Shown one piece after another: positions 54,871 to 62,989 of a DNA stretch of 64,000 nt; within the stretch, counting starts at the first letter, position 1; every line of letters begins with the position of its first letter. Under the pieces are notes generated by a model that saw only the letters and a list, made by a program, of their open reading frames with translations, did no database searches and was not told where the DNA came from. The stretch is from Culturomica massiliensis (GTDB lineage: Bacteria > Bacteroidota > Bacteroidia > Bacteroidales > Marinifilaceae), in NCBI RefSeq assembly GCF_900091655.1, contig NZ_LT594621.1:1984001-2048000 (forward strand). The letters run 5' to 3'. Position numbers and translations under genes: made by a program.

Positions 54871-56226
54871 ATGTCCAAGGTAATCAAATTAAAAAAAGGC
54901 CTTGATATAAAGTTGAACGGAGAAGCCGAAAAAACGGTTCTACAAGCAGAATCATGCGATTTATATGCTGTAAAGCCGACCGATTTCAGGACACTGACTC
55001 CCCGACTTGCTGTCAAGGTTGGTGATGTAGTAAAAGCGGGCGATGTTTTATTTACGGATAAAGCGAATCCCGAAATTAAATTCACAGCTCCGGTCAGCGG
55101 CACAATCGCTGCCGTTACGAGAGGAGAAAGGAGAAAACTGCTGGAAGTCGTCGTAAAAGCCGACGCCGAAATTACGTATAAAGATTTCGGAAAAGCAGAT
55201 GTCAACTCTTTAAGCCGGGAAGAAATTATTTCCAAATTAATGGATAGCGGTGTTTGGCCGATGATCATCCAGCGCCCTTATGGAATCATCGCTAATCCGG
55301 AAATTACCCCCAAAGCAGTTTTCATTTCCACTTTCGACACAGCTCCTTTGGCTCCGGACTTCGAATTGGTACTGAAAAACGAAGAGAAAAATCTTCAGGC
55401 CGGTATCGACTGTCTGAAAAAAATCAGCGGAAAAGATGTAAATATCGGAGTGAAAGAAGGCACAACCATGAATTCCGTTTTTACCCGTTTGAAAAACACG
55501 GTGATCACTTATTTTGACGGTCCGCATCCGGCCGGAAATGTCGGTATACAAATCAATCATGTAAATCCGATCAACAAAGGAGAACATGTGTGGACGGTCA
55601 ATATACAGGACCTGGCGATTATCGGACGTCTGTTTACCGAAGGGTATTTTGACGCACAAAAAATCATTGCATTGACCGGTTCCGAAGTAAAAAAACCGAT
55701 TTATTACCATACGATCTTAGGGGCTAAAGTAGCATGCCTGACGGAAGGCAATCTGAAAAATCAGGTGCACCAGCGTATCATTTCCGGAAACGTATTGACC
55801 GGAGAGAAGGTTACTTCTGACAACTTCATCGGTTACTATGCCAACCAGATTACAGTTATACCGGAAGGCGACTGTTATGAATTCTTGGGTTGGGCAACTC
55901 CCGGATTCAACAAGTTTTCAGCTTCCAAGCTATTTCCTTCATTTCTTTTCCCGAACAAGCATTATTCACTCGACGCAAATTACCACGGAGAAAGAAGGGC
56001 TTTTGTTGTATCCGGACAATATGAAAAAGTACTACCGATGGATATTCTGCCCGTATACCTGTTAAAAGCCGTTTTAGCCGGTGATATTGATAATATGGAG
56101 CAATTGGGTATCTACGAAGTACTTCCCGAAGATATGGCTTTGTGTGAATTTGTCTGCACGTCCAAAACTCCGGTACAGAAAATTCTCGAGCAAGGTATTG
56201 AACTGATGATGAAAGAAACCAACTAA
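54871..56226 (+). CDS. nqrA: Na+-translocating NADH:quinone reductase subunit A
   Basis: This 451-aa peripheral subunit of Na+-NQR binds near the quinone site. Marks are IKLKKGLDIKLNGEAE, FTAPVSGTIAAVTRGERRKLLEVV, the repeated GDVVKAGDVLF and HPAGNVGIQINHVNPINKGE. The C-terminal domain ends LCEFVCTSKTPVQKILEQG. It is the first gene of the six-gene nqr operon and lies 94 bp before nqrB, a gap filled with AT-rich repeats. Confidence 0.97.
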   Translation: MSKVIKLKKGLDIKLNGEAEKTVLQAESCDLYAVKPTDFRTLTPRLAVKVGDVVKAGDVLFTDKANPEIKFTAPVSGTIAAVTRGERRKLLEVVVKADAEITYKDFGKADVNSLSREEIISKLMDSGVWPMIIQRPYGIIANPEITPKAVFISTFDTAPLAPDFELVLKNEEKNLQAGIDCLKKISGKDVNIGVKEGTTMNSVFTRLKNTVITYFDGPHPAGNVGIQINHVNPINKGEHVWTVNIQDLAIIGRLFTEGYFDAQKIIALTGSEVKKPIYYHTILGAKVACLTEGNLKNQVHQRIISGNVLTGEKVTSDNFIGYYANQITVIPEGDCYEFLGWATPGFNKFSASKLFPSFLFPNKHYSLDANYHGERRAFVVSGQYEKVLPMDILPVYLLKAVLAGDIDNMEQLGIYEVLPEDMALCEFVCTSKTPVQKILEQGIELMMKETN

Positions 56227-56227
56227 A

Positions 56228-56312
56228 TTGACGATTGATGATTGACGATTTACGATTTATCATACAAAAATTTTAATCGTAAATCAAAAATCGTAAATCA
56301 AAAATCAAAAAA
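56228..56312. repeat. GATTTACGATT inverted repeat block, nqrA-nqrB gap
   Basis: Repeats of GATTGATGATTGACGATT-type words, then GATTTACGATT (56247-56257) and its exact inverse AATCGTAAATC (56275-56285), then further AAATCAAAAATC copies. It can form a hairpin inside the operon transcript. Confidence 0.7.
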
Positions 56313-56320
56313 TAATAAAA

Positions 56321-57457
56321 ATGAATTGTTTAAGGAATTTCTTAGATAAGCAAAAACCCAAATTCGAAAAAGGAGGGAAATTACAAAAATTCCACTCTGT
56401 TTTTACGGGTTTCGAGTCTTTTCTTTTTGTGCCGAACCGCACAACGACCTCCGGGGCTCATATCCGTGACGCTGTCGATCTGAAAAGAACGATGATTGTT
56501 GTCGTTATGGCTTTGATACCGGCCTTATTATTCGGTATCTACAACGTCGGATACCAGCATTTCAACGCATTAGGTCTGTTGGGAGAAACCGGTATGTGGC
56601 AACTGTTCTTCTACGGATTATGGAAAGTGTTGCCGATGATTATCGTTTCCTACGTTGTCGGTTTAGGAATTGAATTTGCTGTGGCCCAGGTAAAAGGGCA
56701 TGAAATCAACGAAGGTTTTCTGGTTTCGGGGCTGTTGATTCCGATGATTATGCCGGTGGAAGCTCCTCTGTGGATGGTTGCTTTATCAACGGCTTTTGCC
56801 GTTATTATCGGTAAAGAAATTTTCGGCGGAACAGGAATGAATATCTGGAATCCGGCCTTGCTGGCCCGGGCCTTTTTCTTCTTTTCCTACCCGTCTATGA
56901 TTTCCGGTGACCAGGTATGGATTGCCAGCGATACGGCCGACGCCATTTCTCAGGCGACACCGCTGGCACAGATGGCATTGGGACAACCGTTAAGCTATAG
57001 CACAGCCGACATGTTTTGGGGCCTCATCCCGGGTTCTATCGGAGAAACATCGACCTTTTGTGTATTACTCGGTGCAATTCTGTTGCTCATGACCAATGTT
57101 GCCAGTTGGCGGACCATGTTGTCGGTATTTGCAGGAGGTTTCTTAATGGCTTGGGCATTCCAGTCGATTTCAGGTGTCGAAGCTTACCAGCAATTGCTGA
57201 TGGGAGGTTTCGCCTTCGGAGCCGTATTTATGGCTACAGACCCGGTAACCTCTGCTCAAACCAATACAGGTAAATACATTTACGGATTACTCATCGGTGC
57301 TATGGCTATCATTATCCGCTGTATCAACCCCGGGTATCCGGAAGGTATGATGTTGGCGATATTACTGATGAATACCTTTGCTCCGCTGATCGACTGGCTT
57401 GTCGTACAATCCAACATTAAACGCCGGTTAAAGAGAGCTAAAGCCATTGTAAATTGA
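56321..57457 (+). CDS. nqrB: Na+-translocating NADH:quinone reductase subunit B
   Basis: This 378-aa membrane subunit carries covalently bound FMN and riboflavin and part of the Na+ path. Around ten helices are seen. Family marks are ALIPALLFGIYNVGYQ, VSGLLIPMIMPVEAPLWM, GGTGMNIWNPALLARAFFFF and MATDPVTSAQTNTGKY. The flavin-attachment threonine corresponds to T213 in ISQATPLAQM, where the Gly of the usual SGAT is Gln. It lies between nqrA and nqrC. Confidence 0.97.
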   Translation: MNCLRNFLDKQKPKFEKGGKLQKFHSVFTGFESFLFVPNRTTTSGAHIRDAVDLKRTMIVVVMALIPALLFGIYNVGYQHFNALGLLGETGMWQLFFYGLWKVLPMIIVSYVVGLGIEFAVAQVKGHEINEGFLVSGLLIPMIMPVEAPLWMVALSTAFAVIIGKEIFGGTGMNIWNPALLARAFFFFSYPSMISGDQVWIASDTADAISQATPLAQMALGQPLSYSTADMFWGLIPGSIGETSTFCVLLGAILLLMTNVASWRTMLSVFAGGFLMAWAFQSISGVEAYQQLLMGGFAFGAVFMATDPVTSAQTNTGKYIYGLLIGAMAIIIRCINPGYPEGMMLAILLMNTFAPLIDWLVVQSNIKRRLKRAKAIVN

Positions 57458-57458
57458 T

Positions 57459-57517
57459 GATTGATGATTGACGATTAATTTTCTTTCGTAAATCTAAAAT
57501 CTAAAATCTAAAATTGA
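57459..57517. repeat. AATCTAAAAT repeat block, nqrB-nqrC gap
   Basis: GATGATTGATGATTGACGATT at the left, then three near-identical AAATCTAAAATC units. Same word family as the nqrA-nqrB gap. Confidence 0.65.
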
Positions 57518-57525
57518 AATAAATT

Positions 57526-58212
57526 ATGAATAGACAAGGAAATACATATACATTCCTGTATTCAGTAGTTCTGGTAGTAGTCGTTGCAGCATTACTATCC
57601 GTGATATCTCTTTCTCTGCAACCGCGCCAAAACGAAAATAAGCAAAATGAAAAGAGACAGAATATTCTGAGTGCAATCCACATTTCCTCTACGGCAGAAA
57701 ATTCAGCCGAATTGTTCGACAAATACATCAAAGAGCAATTTATTGTGAATGCAAAAGGGAAAAAAGTAGAAGGCAATGCTTTCAATGTAAGCATTGCGAC
57801 ACAATACAATCTTCCGGTTGAAAAAAGGGAATTACCGGTTTTTGTAGCGGAGATCGAGGGGGCGGTCAAATACATATTACCGATATACGGTGCCGGTCTT
57901 TGGGGTCCCATCTGGGGATATATCTCGTTGGATGCCAATAAAGACAACATCTACGGTACGTTCTTTGACCACCAGGGCGAAACGCCGGGCTTGGGTGCTG
58001 AAATTACAACACCGCAATTCAACAATCAATTTCAGAACAAGCAGGTATTTTCCGGTGATCAACTGGTAGGTATAGCTGTCGTTAAAGGCGGCAATGCTAC
58101 CGGTACACACGAAGTAGATGCCATTTCAGGCGGTACGATTACCTCCAAAGGAGTGGAGAAAATGCTTAAAAATTACTTAACCTATTACGAACCGTTTTTA
58201 AAACAAAAATAA
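57526..58212 (+). CDS. nqrC: Na+-translocating NADH:quinone reductase subunit C
   Basis: This 228-aa subunit has one N-terminal helix (TFLYSVVLVVVVAALLSVIS) and a periplasmic FMN-binding domain. FMN is attached to a threonine in an SGAT-like motif, here SGGTIT within EVDAISGGTITSKGVE. GAGLWGPIWGYISLD, GTFFDHQGETPGLGAEI and QVFSGDQL are further marks. It ends one base before nqrD starts, so translation is probably coupled. Confidence 0.96.
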   Translation: MNRQGNTYTFLYSVVLVVVVAALLSVISLSLQPRQNENKQNEKRQNILSAIHISSTAENSAELFDKYIKEQFIVNAKGKKVEGNAFNVSIATQYNLPVEKRELPVFVAEIEGAVKYILPIYGAGLWGPIWGYISLDANKDNIYGTFFDHQGETPGLGAEITTPQFNNQFQNKQVFSGDQLVGIAVVKGGNATGTHEVDAISGGTITSKGVEKMLKNYLTYYEPFLKQK

Positions 58213-58213
58213 A

Positions 58214-58855
58214 ATGAGCGCATTATTTTCAGCTAAGAACCGGGAATTTCTGCTCGGTCCTCTGAGTAAGAACAATCCGGTAATCGTACAGGTGCTTGGT
58301 ATCTGTTCTGCTCTTGCCGTTACAGCCAAGCTGGAGCCCGCTATCGTGATGGGACTTTCAGTAACCGCCGTAACCGCTTTCGCAAATGTGATCCTTTCTT
58401 TACTGAGAAATACGATTCCTACACGTATCCGTATCATCGTACAATTGGTCGTTGTGGCCGCTCTGGTAATCATTGTTGACCAGTTACTGAAAGCTTTTGC
58501 TTACGAAGTCAGCAAACAGCTTTCCGTATATGTCGGACTGATCATTACCAACTGTATCATCATGGGACGTATCGAAGCTTTTGCTTTGGCAAACAAACCC
58601 TGGCCTTCCCTTTTGGACGGCATCGGTAACGGATTGGGATATGGTATCATTCTGATAATCGTAGCCTTTTTCCGCGAATTATTCGGCTCCGGCACCCTTT
58701 ACGGTTTCCGCATCATTCCTGAATCATGGTACGTAAAAAACGGTGGTTTCTATGCCAACAACGGTTTGATGATCATGCCGGCCATGGCATTGATCCTGGT
58801 CGGCCTGATCATTTGGGTACACCGTTCCAGAAATAAGGAGTTAATAGAAAAATAA
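58214..58855 (+). CDS. nqrD: Na+-translocating NADH:quinone reductase subunit D
   Basis: This 213-aa integral membrane subunit has six helices and pairs with NqrE around an intramembrane iron site. Marks are GPLSKNNPVIVQVLGICSAL, TIPTRIRIIVQLVVVAALVI, VYVGLIITNCIIMGRIEAFA (its Cys is an iron-ligand candidate) and SLLDGIGNGLGYGIILI. The first Cys in LGICSALAV is the second candidate ligand. It is part of the nqr operon. Confidence 0.97.
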   Translation: MSALFSAKNREFLLGPLSKNNPVIVQVLGICSALAVTAKLEPAIVMGLSVTAVTAFANVILSLLRNTIPTRIRIIVQLVVVAALVIIVDQLLKAFAYEVSKQLSVYVGLIITNCIIMGRIEAFALANKPWPSLLDGIGNGLGYGIILIIVAFFRELFGSGTLYGFRIIPESWYVKNGGFYANNGLMIMPAMALILVGLIIWVHRSRNKELIEK

Positions 58856-58898
58856 AGTCTGTCGACTTATTTACGTTATTTAAAGAAGACACTGAAAC

Positions 58899-59678
58899 AT
58901 GGAAAATCTATTAAACATATTCGTCCGTTCGATCTTCATCGACAATATGATCTTCGCCTACTTCTTAGGTATGTGTTCATATCTGGCCGTTTCGAAGACC
59001 GTGAAAACCTCTTTCGGACTGGGTATAGCAGTTATATTCGTTTTGTTTATCACTGTTCCGGTCAACTACCTGTTGGATAATTTCGTATTGAAACCCGGTG
59101 CTTTACAATGGCTGTTGGGCGAACAGGCTGCAGGAATCGATCTGAGCTTCCTGAGCTTTATCATGTTCATCGCCATCATTGCAGCAATGGTACAATTGGT
59201 TGAAATGGTTGTTGAGAAATTCGCTCCGGCCTTATACAATCAATTGGGTATATTCCTACCCTTGATTGCAGTAAACTGCGCCATTATGGGTGCGTCTTTG
59301 TTTATGCAACAGCGCAACTATGCCAATGTACTCGAAGCAACGACTTTCGGATTAGGTTCCGGTATAGGCTGGCTGCTCGCTATCGTATGTATTGCTGCTA
59401 TCCGCGAAAAACTGAAATATTCCAATATCCCGGCTCCGTTACGCGGCATCGGTATCACATTTATCATTACCGGTTTAATGGCGATCTCTTTTATGAGTTT
59501 CCTGGGTATCGACCTGGACAAAATGAAAGCAGAATCCGCCCAAACCGAAACGGCACAAATCCTACCGGCAACCGCTCCGGAGAATGAATCTGTTACGGGG
59601 AATGACAAAGCAAATGCAAATACAGGCACTGTGGAGACACCTTCATCGGAAACAGAAAGCACTGCTGAAGCGGAATAA
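58899..59678 (+). CDS. nqrE: Na+-translocating NADH:quinone reductase subunit E, with C-terminal tail
   Basis: This 259-aa subunit matches NqrE over its first 205 residues: SIFIDNMIFAYFLGMCSYLAV, LLGEQAAGIDLSFLSFIMFI, FLPLIAVNCAIMGASLFMQ and ITFIITGLMAISFMSFLGI. The two Cys in GMCSYL and NCAIM are the predicted iron ligands. About 50 extra residues follow, rich in Thr, Ala, Glu, Asn and Ser and without hydrophobic character, ending ESTAEAE. Usual NqrE is about 200 residues, so this tail is an addition. Confidence 0.96.
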   Translation: MENLLNIFVRSIFIDNMIFAYFLGMCSYLAVSKTVKTSFGLGIAVIFVLFITVPVNYLLDNFVLKPGALQWLLGEQAAGIDLSFLSFIMFIAIIAAMVQLVEMVVEKFAPALYNQLGIFLPLIAVNCAIMGASLFMQQRNYANVLEATTFGLGSGIGWLLAIVCIAAIREKLKYSNIPAPLRGIGITFIITGLMAISFMSFLGIDLDKMKAESAQTETAQILPATAPENESVTGNDKANANTGTVETPSSETESTAEAE

Positions 59679-59679
59679 T

Positions 59680-59709
59680 CTTAAAATTTAAAATCTAAAA
59701 TTTAAAATC
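59680..59709. repeat. AAATCTAAAATTT repeat block, nqrE-nqrF gap
   Basis: Three tandem AAATTTAAAATC-like units fill the short gap in the operon. Confidence 0.6.
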
Positions 59710-59712
59710 AAG

Positions 59713-60981
59713 ATGATACTTTTAGCAATAAATACAACAATCATTACTGCCGGGATTGTAGTATTCCTGATCGTAACCCTGATTCTGGTGGGCATGCTTC
59801 TATTTGCCAAGGCTAAACTGACAGCAAAAGGAGACGTACAAGTCAGCATCAATAACGGTGAACGGGTAATTACTACAGAACCGGGAAGTTCTTTGCTCTC
59901 GACATTGGGAGCACAAAAAATATTCCTGCCTTCGGCTTGCGGAGGAAAAGGTTCCTGCGGTATGTGTAAATGCCAGGTTTTATCCGGAGCAGGAAGCATT
60001 CTGCCGACAGAAACCGGTTTTTTCTCTTACAAACAGCAACACGACGACTGGCGTCTGGCCTGTCAGGTAAAAGTAAAGGAAAACATAGAAATGCGTATAC
60101 CTGAGGCTGTATTGGGTATCAAGAAATGGGAATGCACCGTCGTTTCCAACCGGAATATCTCGACCTTCCTGAAAGAATTTGTTGTAAAATTACCGGAAGG
60201 GGAAAACCTGAAATTCAAATCCGGAGGTTATATTCAAATTGACGTTCCGGCTATCGACGTGGATTTCAAAGACATGGACATTGATGCCAGGTACAAAGGC
60301 GACTGGGAACGGATGAAGATGTTCGATTTGAAAATGCGTAACCCGGAACCGACCTACCGCGCTTATTCAATGGCCAACTCTCCGGCAGAAGGCAATATCA
60401 TCATGCTGAACATCCGTATCGCCACTCCTCCGATCGACCGGGCTACGAAAACGTTCATGCCTGTCAATCCCGGAGTTTGCTCGTCATACATCTTTACCCG
60501 CAAACCGGGTGACAAAGTAACGATTTCCGGACCTTACGGTGAGTTCTTCCTCCGCGAAACCGACAATGAAATGATGTTTATCGGCGGTGGTGCGGGTATG
60601 GCCCCGATGCGTTCACATATTTTCAATCTTTTCCACACCATGCACACCAAACGGAAAGTTTCTTTCTGGTACGGTGCCCGTGCTTTACAGGAAGCCCCCT
60701 ATGTGGATGAATTCAACAAAATACAAGAAGAAAACCCGAATTTCCATTGGACGCTGGCCCTCGACAGACCGGATCCGGAAGCCGATGCCGCCGGCGTAGC
60801 TTATAAACCCGGGTTCGTGCATCAGGTGATTTTTGAGAACTACCTCAAAAACCACGAAAATCCGGAAGATATTGAATACTACCTCTGTGGACCTCCTATG
60901 ATGATTGCAGCAGTTACCAAAATGCTGTACGATCTGGGAGTACCCGACGAGAACGTCATGTACGATAACTTCGGAGGTTAA
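59713..60981 (+). CDS. nqrF: Na+-translocating NADH:quinone reductase subunit F
   Basis: This 422-aa subunit takes electrons from NADH through FAD and a 2Fe-2S cluster. One N-terminal helix (IVVFLIVTLILVGMLLF) anchors it. The plant-type ferredoxin cluster ligands are C76, C82, C85 and C117 in ACGGKGSCGMCKC and LACQVKV. The FAD domain has YRAYSMANSP and the NADH domain has GGGAGMAPMRSHIF and YYLCGPPMMIAAV. The C-terminal FGG is typical. It is the last gene of the operon and is followed by a terminator. Confidence 0.97.
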   Translation: MILLAINTTIITAGIVVFLIVTLILVGMLLFAKAKLTAKGDVQVSINNGERVITTEPGSSLLSTLGAQKIFLPSACGGKGSCGMCKCQVLSGAGSILPTETGFFSYKQQHDDWRLACQVKVKENIEMRIPEAVLGIKKWECTVVSNRNISTFLKEFVVKLPEGENLKFKSGGYIQIDVPAIDVDFKDMDIDARYKGDWERMKMFDLKMRNPEPTYRAYSMANSPAEGNIIMLNIRIATPPIDRATKTFMPVNPGVCSSYIFTRKPGDKVTISGPYGEFFLRETDNEMMFIGGGAGMAPMRSHIFNLFHTMHTKRKVSFWYGARALQEAPYVDEFNKIQEENPNFHWTLALDRPDPEADAAGVAYKPGFVHQVIFENYLKNHENPEDIEYYLCGPPMMIAAVTKMLYDLGVPDENVMYDNFGG

Positions 60982-61013
60982 TAAAAAGGAACTGAGTTTC
61001 ATTTTTGATGTAG

Positions 61014-61051
61014 AAAATCGTGATAAAATGTATTTTTTATCACGATTTTTC
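61014..61051 (+). terminator. Terminator of the nqr operon
   Basis: A perfect 15-base stem AAAATCGTGATAAAA/TTTTATCACGATTTT with a six-base loop and a closing T, 33 bp past the nqrF stop. Confidence 0.85.
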
Positions 61052-61136
61052 TTTCCTACCAAACATTTTCTTCTCCGATATACGCCGATTTGCGAGAGAT
61101 TCAAAATTCAATCCCTCATCTTAATATGATTGATAA

Positions 61137-61380
61137 TCTACATAATCGACGTTAACGAAAGAGGCAGAATCATCTGCCGTCAAATGTCAACGTTGTTATT
61201 TGACGGCTACTTGAAAAAGGAACATATGCCTGCAGGTCCACTTATCCCGGAATAAAACGGAACGGTGCCCCTCATCCGTTTTGGAAGCCCTACAACATAC
61301 AAAAAGAAGACTTGAATAATCTGACTGATGCGTTAGTTGATATTGATAAAGACCTCCATATCCGGCAGGCAGGCAGATAG
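61137..61380 (+). pseudogene. Possible decayed gene fragment
   Basis: One frame reads DVNERGRIICRQMSTLLFDG then YLKKEHMPAGPLIPE and stops. A second frame continues with NGAPHPFWKPYNIQKEDLNN then LTDALVDIDKDLHIRQAGR and stops. Both have ordinary amino-acid make-up and no start, as expected of a frameshifted remnant. I do not recognise the family. Confidence 0.3.
61176..61207. repeat. Perfect 10-bp inverted repeat
   Basis: GCCGTCAAAT and ATTTGACGGC flank a 12-base loop that itself contains the palindrome CAACGTTG. It lies inside the putative coding remnant. Confidence 0.7.
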
Positions 61381-61629
61381 AAACTACACAATGAATTATT
61401 TTTTTCTTTCAAATTTGCATATTATAACTTATTTATAGTATATTGCACAAACATCTCCTGAAAGAAGATCATTTTATTAGATTTTCATTCATTTCAATTG
61501 TTAATACAATTGTTATATTTTAAAATACTATATTATTTGTTTTTAATACGTTATATAATCAATTAGAATTTTATATATTACTATATATAAAATTGTCAAA
61601 TTATTTATTAACCTAAAAACTTTTGAATT

Positions 61630-62487
61630 ATGAAAAAGAATTCTCTCAAATTAATGGTTCTATTAGGATTGTGTATTTCCGGTATTCTTTTTTCATGTAA
61701 TAACGAAAAAAATCTTTCAGAACCGGTTAAAGGTAATCTTCAAAAATTTGAGGATTACAAAATTTTTGGAAAATCCCATAATGAGTTGTTAAGCCATGCG
61801 AATGATCATTTTATTGTTACCCGGAGCAACAATAACATGTCATTGGAAGACGGGCTTCAATACCTGGCAAATTTCCAAAAAGAGCATGTAAACGAAATGT
61901 CTATTGACGATGAAGCAAAGGCTTTGTTGAAAGCTGGTCTGGATGAATATAAGGACTTTTATGCGCAAGATCAGCTATACAATATGAGTTTACTTTCTAC
62001 CCAGAGTAGCTCAGAAGGTTTATTAAAAGACAAAATTGGACAGATTTATGAAGCAGGGGTAATAGACCATTTCGAACATGACGGTTTACTTACTCTCTGT
62101 GATGCTTCCTTGGCAAATTATAACGGGGAATTGTCTGTTGCAGAATTTAAGGCAATTATAGCCGATCTGATTACAAAGTGGGAAGCACAACATTATACCG
62201 AAGAAAGTAAATACGGCAGAACTTTGGCTATTGCATTATCGGTATCCGAATCATCAATGGATTGGTGGTCAGAAAATACCGTAGAAACAAGGGCTTTACC
62301 TTTATGGGTAGGTGCTGATGTTATAGGAGCAGTACTAGGTGCTGCTTCGAGTGTAGTGAATCAACTTGTTCTTTCTGACAATGAATTTAGTTGGACAAGC
62401 CTTGGTTGGCAAACAGTTAGTGGTGCCGCGATAGGCTCGACAGGAGTCGTAACAAAGGTTGGGAAATGGATATCTAACTTATTTTAA
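61630..62487 (+). CDS. Lipoprotein of unknown function with a glycine-rich hydrophobic C-terminus
   Basis: I do not recognise this 285-aa lipoprotein. The lipobox is ISGILFSC with Cys23. Residues 30-220 are mainly helical and acidic. Residues 226-285 change character: ALPLWVGADVIGAVLGAASS, VVNQLVLSDNEFSWTSLGWQ and TVSGAAIGSTGVVTKVGKWI alternate small and hydrophobic residues with Gly-xxx-Gly spacings, as in membrane-inserting or peptide-toxin segments. A small membrane protein gene follows 7 bp after the stop. The AT-rich upstream region and different codon style suggest acquisition. A pore-forming or bacteriocin-like role is speculative. Confidence 0.75.
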   Translation: MKKNSLKLMVLLGLCISGILFSCNNEKNLSEPVKGNLQKFEDYKIFGKSHNELLSHANDHFIVTRSNNNMSLEDGLQYLANFQKEHVNEMSIDDEAKALLKAGLDEYKDFYAQDQLYNMSLLSTQSSSEGLLKDKIGQIYEAGVIDHFEHDGLLTLCDASLANYNGELSVAEFKAIIADLITKWEAQHYTEESKYGRTLAIALSVSESSMDWWSENTVETRALPLWVGADVIGAVLGAASSVVNQLVLSDNEFSWTSLGWQTVSGAAIGSTGVVTKVGKWISNLF

Positions 62488-62494
62488 GAAAGCA

Positions 62495-62662
62495 ATGACA
62501 ACAGTAGATATTATTTCGTCAATTGTAACTATCTTGCTCGCTGGAATTTTTGCACAACCTCTTGGAAGGAAATTAGTTGACTGGCAAAAAAAGAGAGAAG
62601 AGCAAAGAAAACAAAGAAAACAGAACAAAAATCAGGGACAGGATGCCCACAATGGAAAGTGA
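62495..62662 (+). CDS. Small single-helix membrane protein
   Basis: This 55-aa protein has one hydrophobic helix (VDIISSIVTILLAGIFAQPL) followed by a strongly basic, Lys/Arg/Gln-rich tail (KKREEQRKQRKQNKNQGQ). The start is the ATG giving MTTVDIISS, 7 bp after the upstream stop, so it is probably co-translated with the lipoprotein. No family is recognised. By analogy with two-gene toxin or bacteriocin cassettes it could be a partner or protective protein, but that is only a guess. Confidence 0.6.
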   Translation: MTTVDIISSIVTILLAGIFAQPLGRKLVDWQKKREEQRKQRKQNKNQGQDAHNGK

Positions 62663-62683
62663 GTCATTAACCATTTAAACAAT

Positions 62684-62730
62684 AAAAAGAGGGAAATCCC
62701 GGAATAATAATTTCGGTTTCCCTCTTTTTT
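62684..62730 (+). terminator. Terminator of the lipoprotein/small membrane protein pair
   Basis: AAAAAGAGGGAAA pairs with TTTCCCTCTTTTTT around a 20-base loop that itself contains CCG/CGG. It lies 21 bp past the second gene. Confidence 0.85.
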
Positions 62731-62956
62731 CGATCTCCGGAAGCCATCGGTTTAGGAGGCCTGTTTAGCTTTTGTTCCAATTAACCACTGAAAAACAGAT
62801 AATCGAAATAAATAAAAAAACGATCGAAGTACGGAAGCTGCTTTTTTCATGCGCTAAAACAAACCATAAATTTCCGGTATCCTCTCCCCACCCGCTTTTC
62901 CATAAATATAAACATATTTTATAGCTTCGGAAAGGCTTAAATTCATTTACACCTGT

Positions 62957-62964
62957 TATCTTTG
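62957..62964 (+). promoter_or_regulatory. -7 element of the DUF4468 gene
   Basis: TATCTTTG fits TAnnTTTG and lies 25 bp before the ATG. No TTTG lies 19-21 bp upstream. The rest of the 62731-62956 gap holds nothing I can identify. Confidence 0.6.
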
Positions 62965-62989
62965 CCTAATCAGCAATTTAAATAACACC

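Larger units (their letters stand above)
60982..61629. other. Gap with terminator, hairpin and coding remnants
   Basis: No intact gene is seen. After the nqrF terminator, two short stretches in different frames look like decayed coding sequence (61130-61250 and 61240-61380). The right half, from 61400, is very AT-rich and leads to the lipoprotein gene. Confidence 0.5.

Noticed and set aside
56228..56312. CRISPR-like array in the nqrA-nqrB gap
   Set aside because: The repeats are short AT-rich words without regular spacing or unique spacers, and no cas genes are present.
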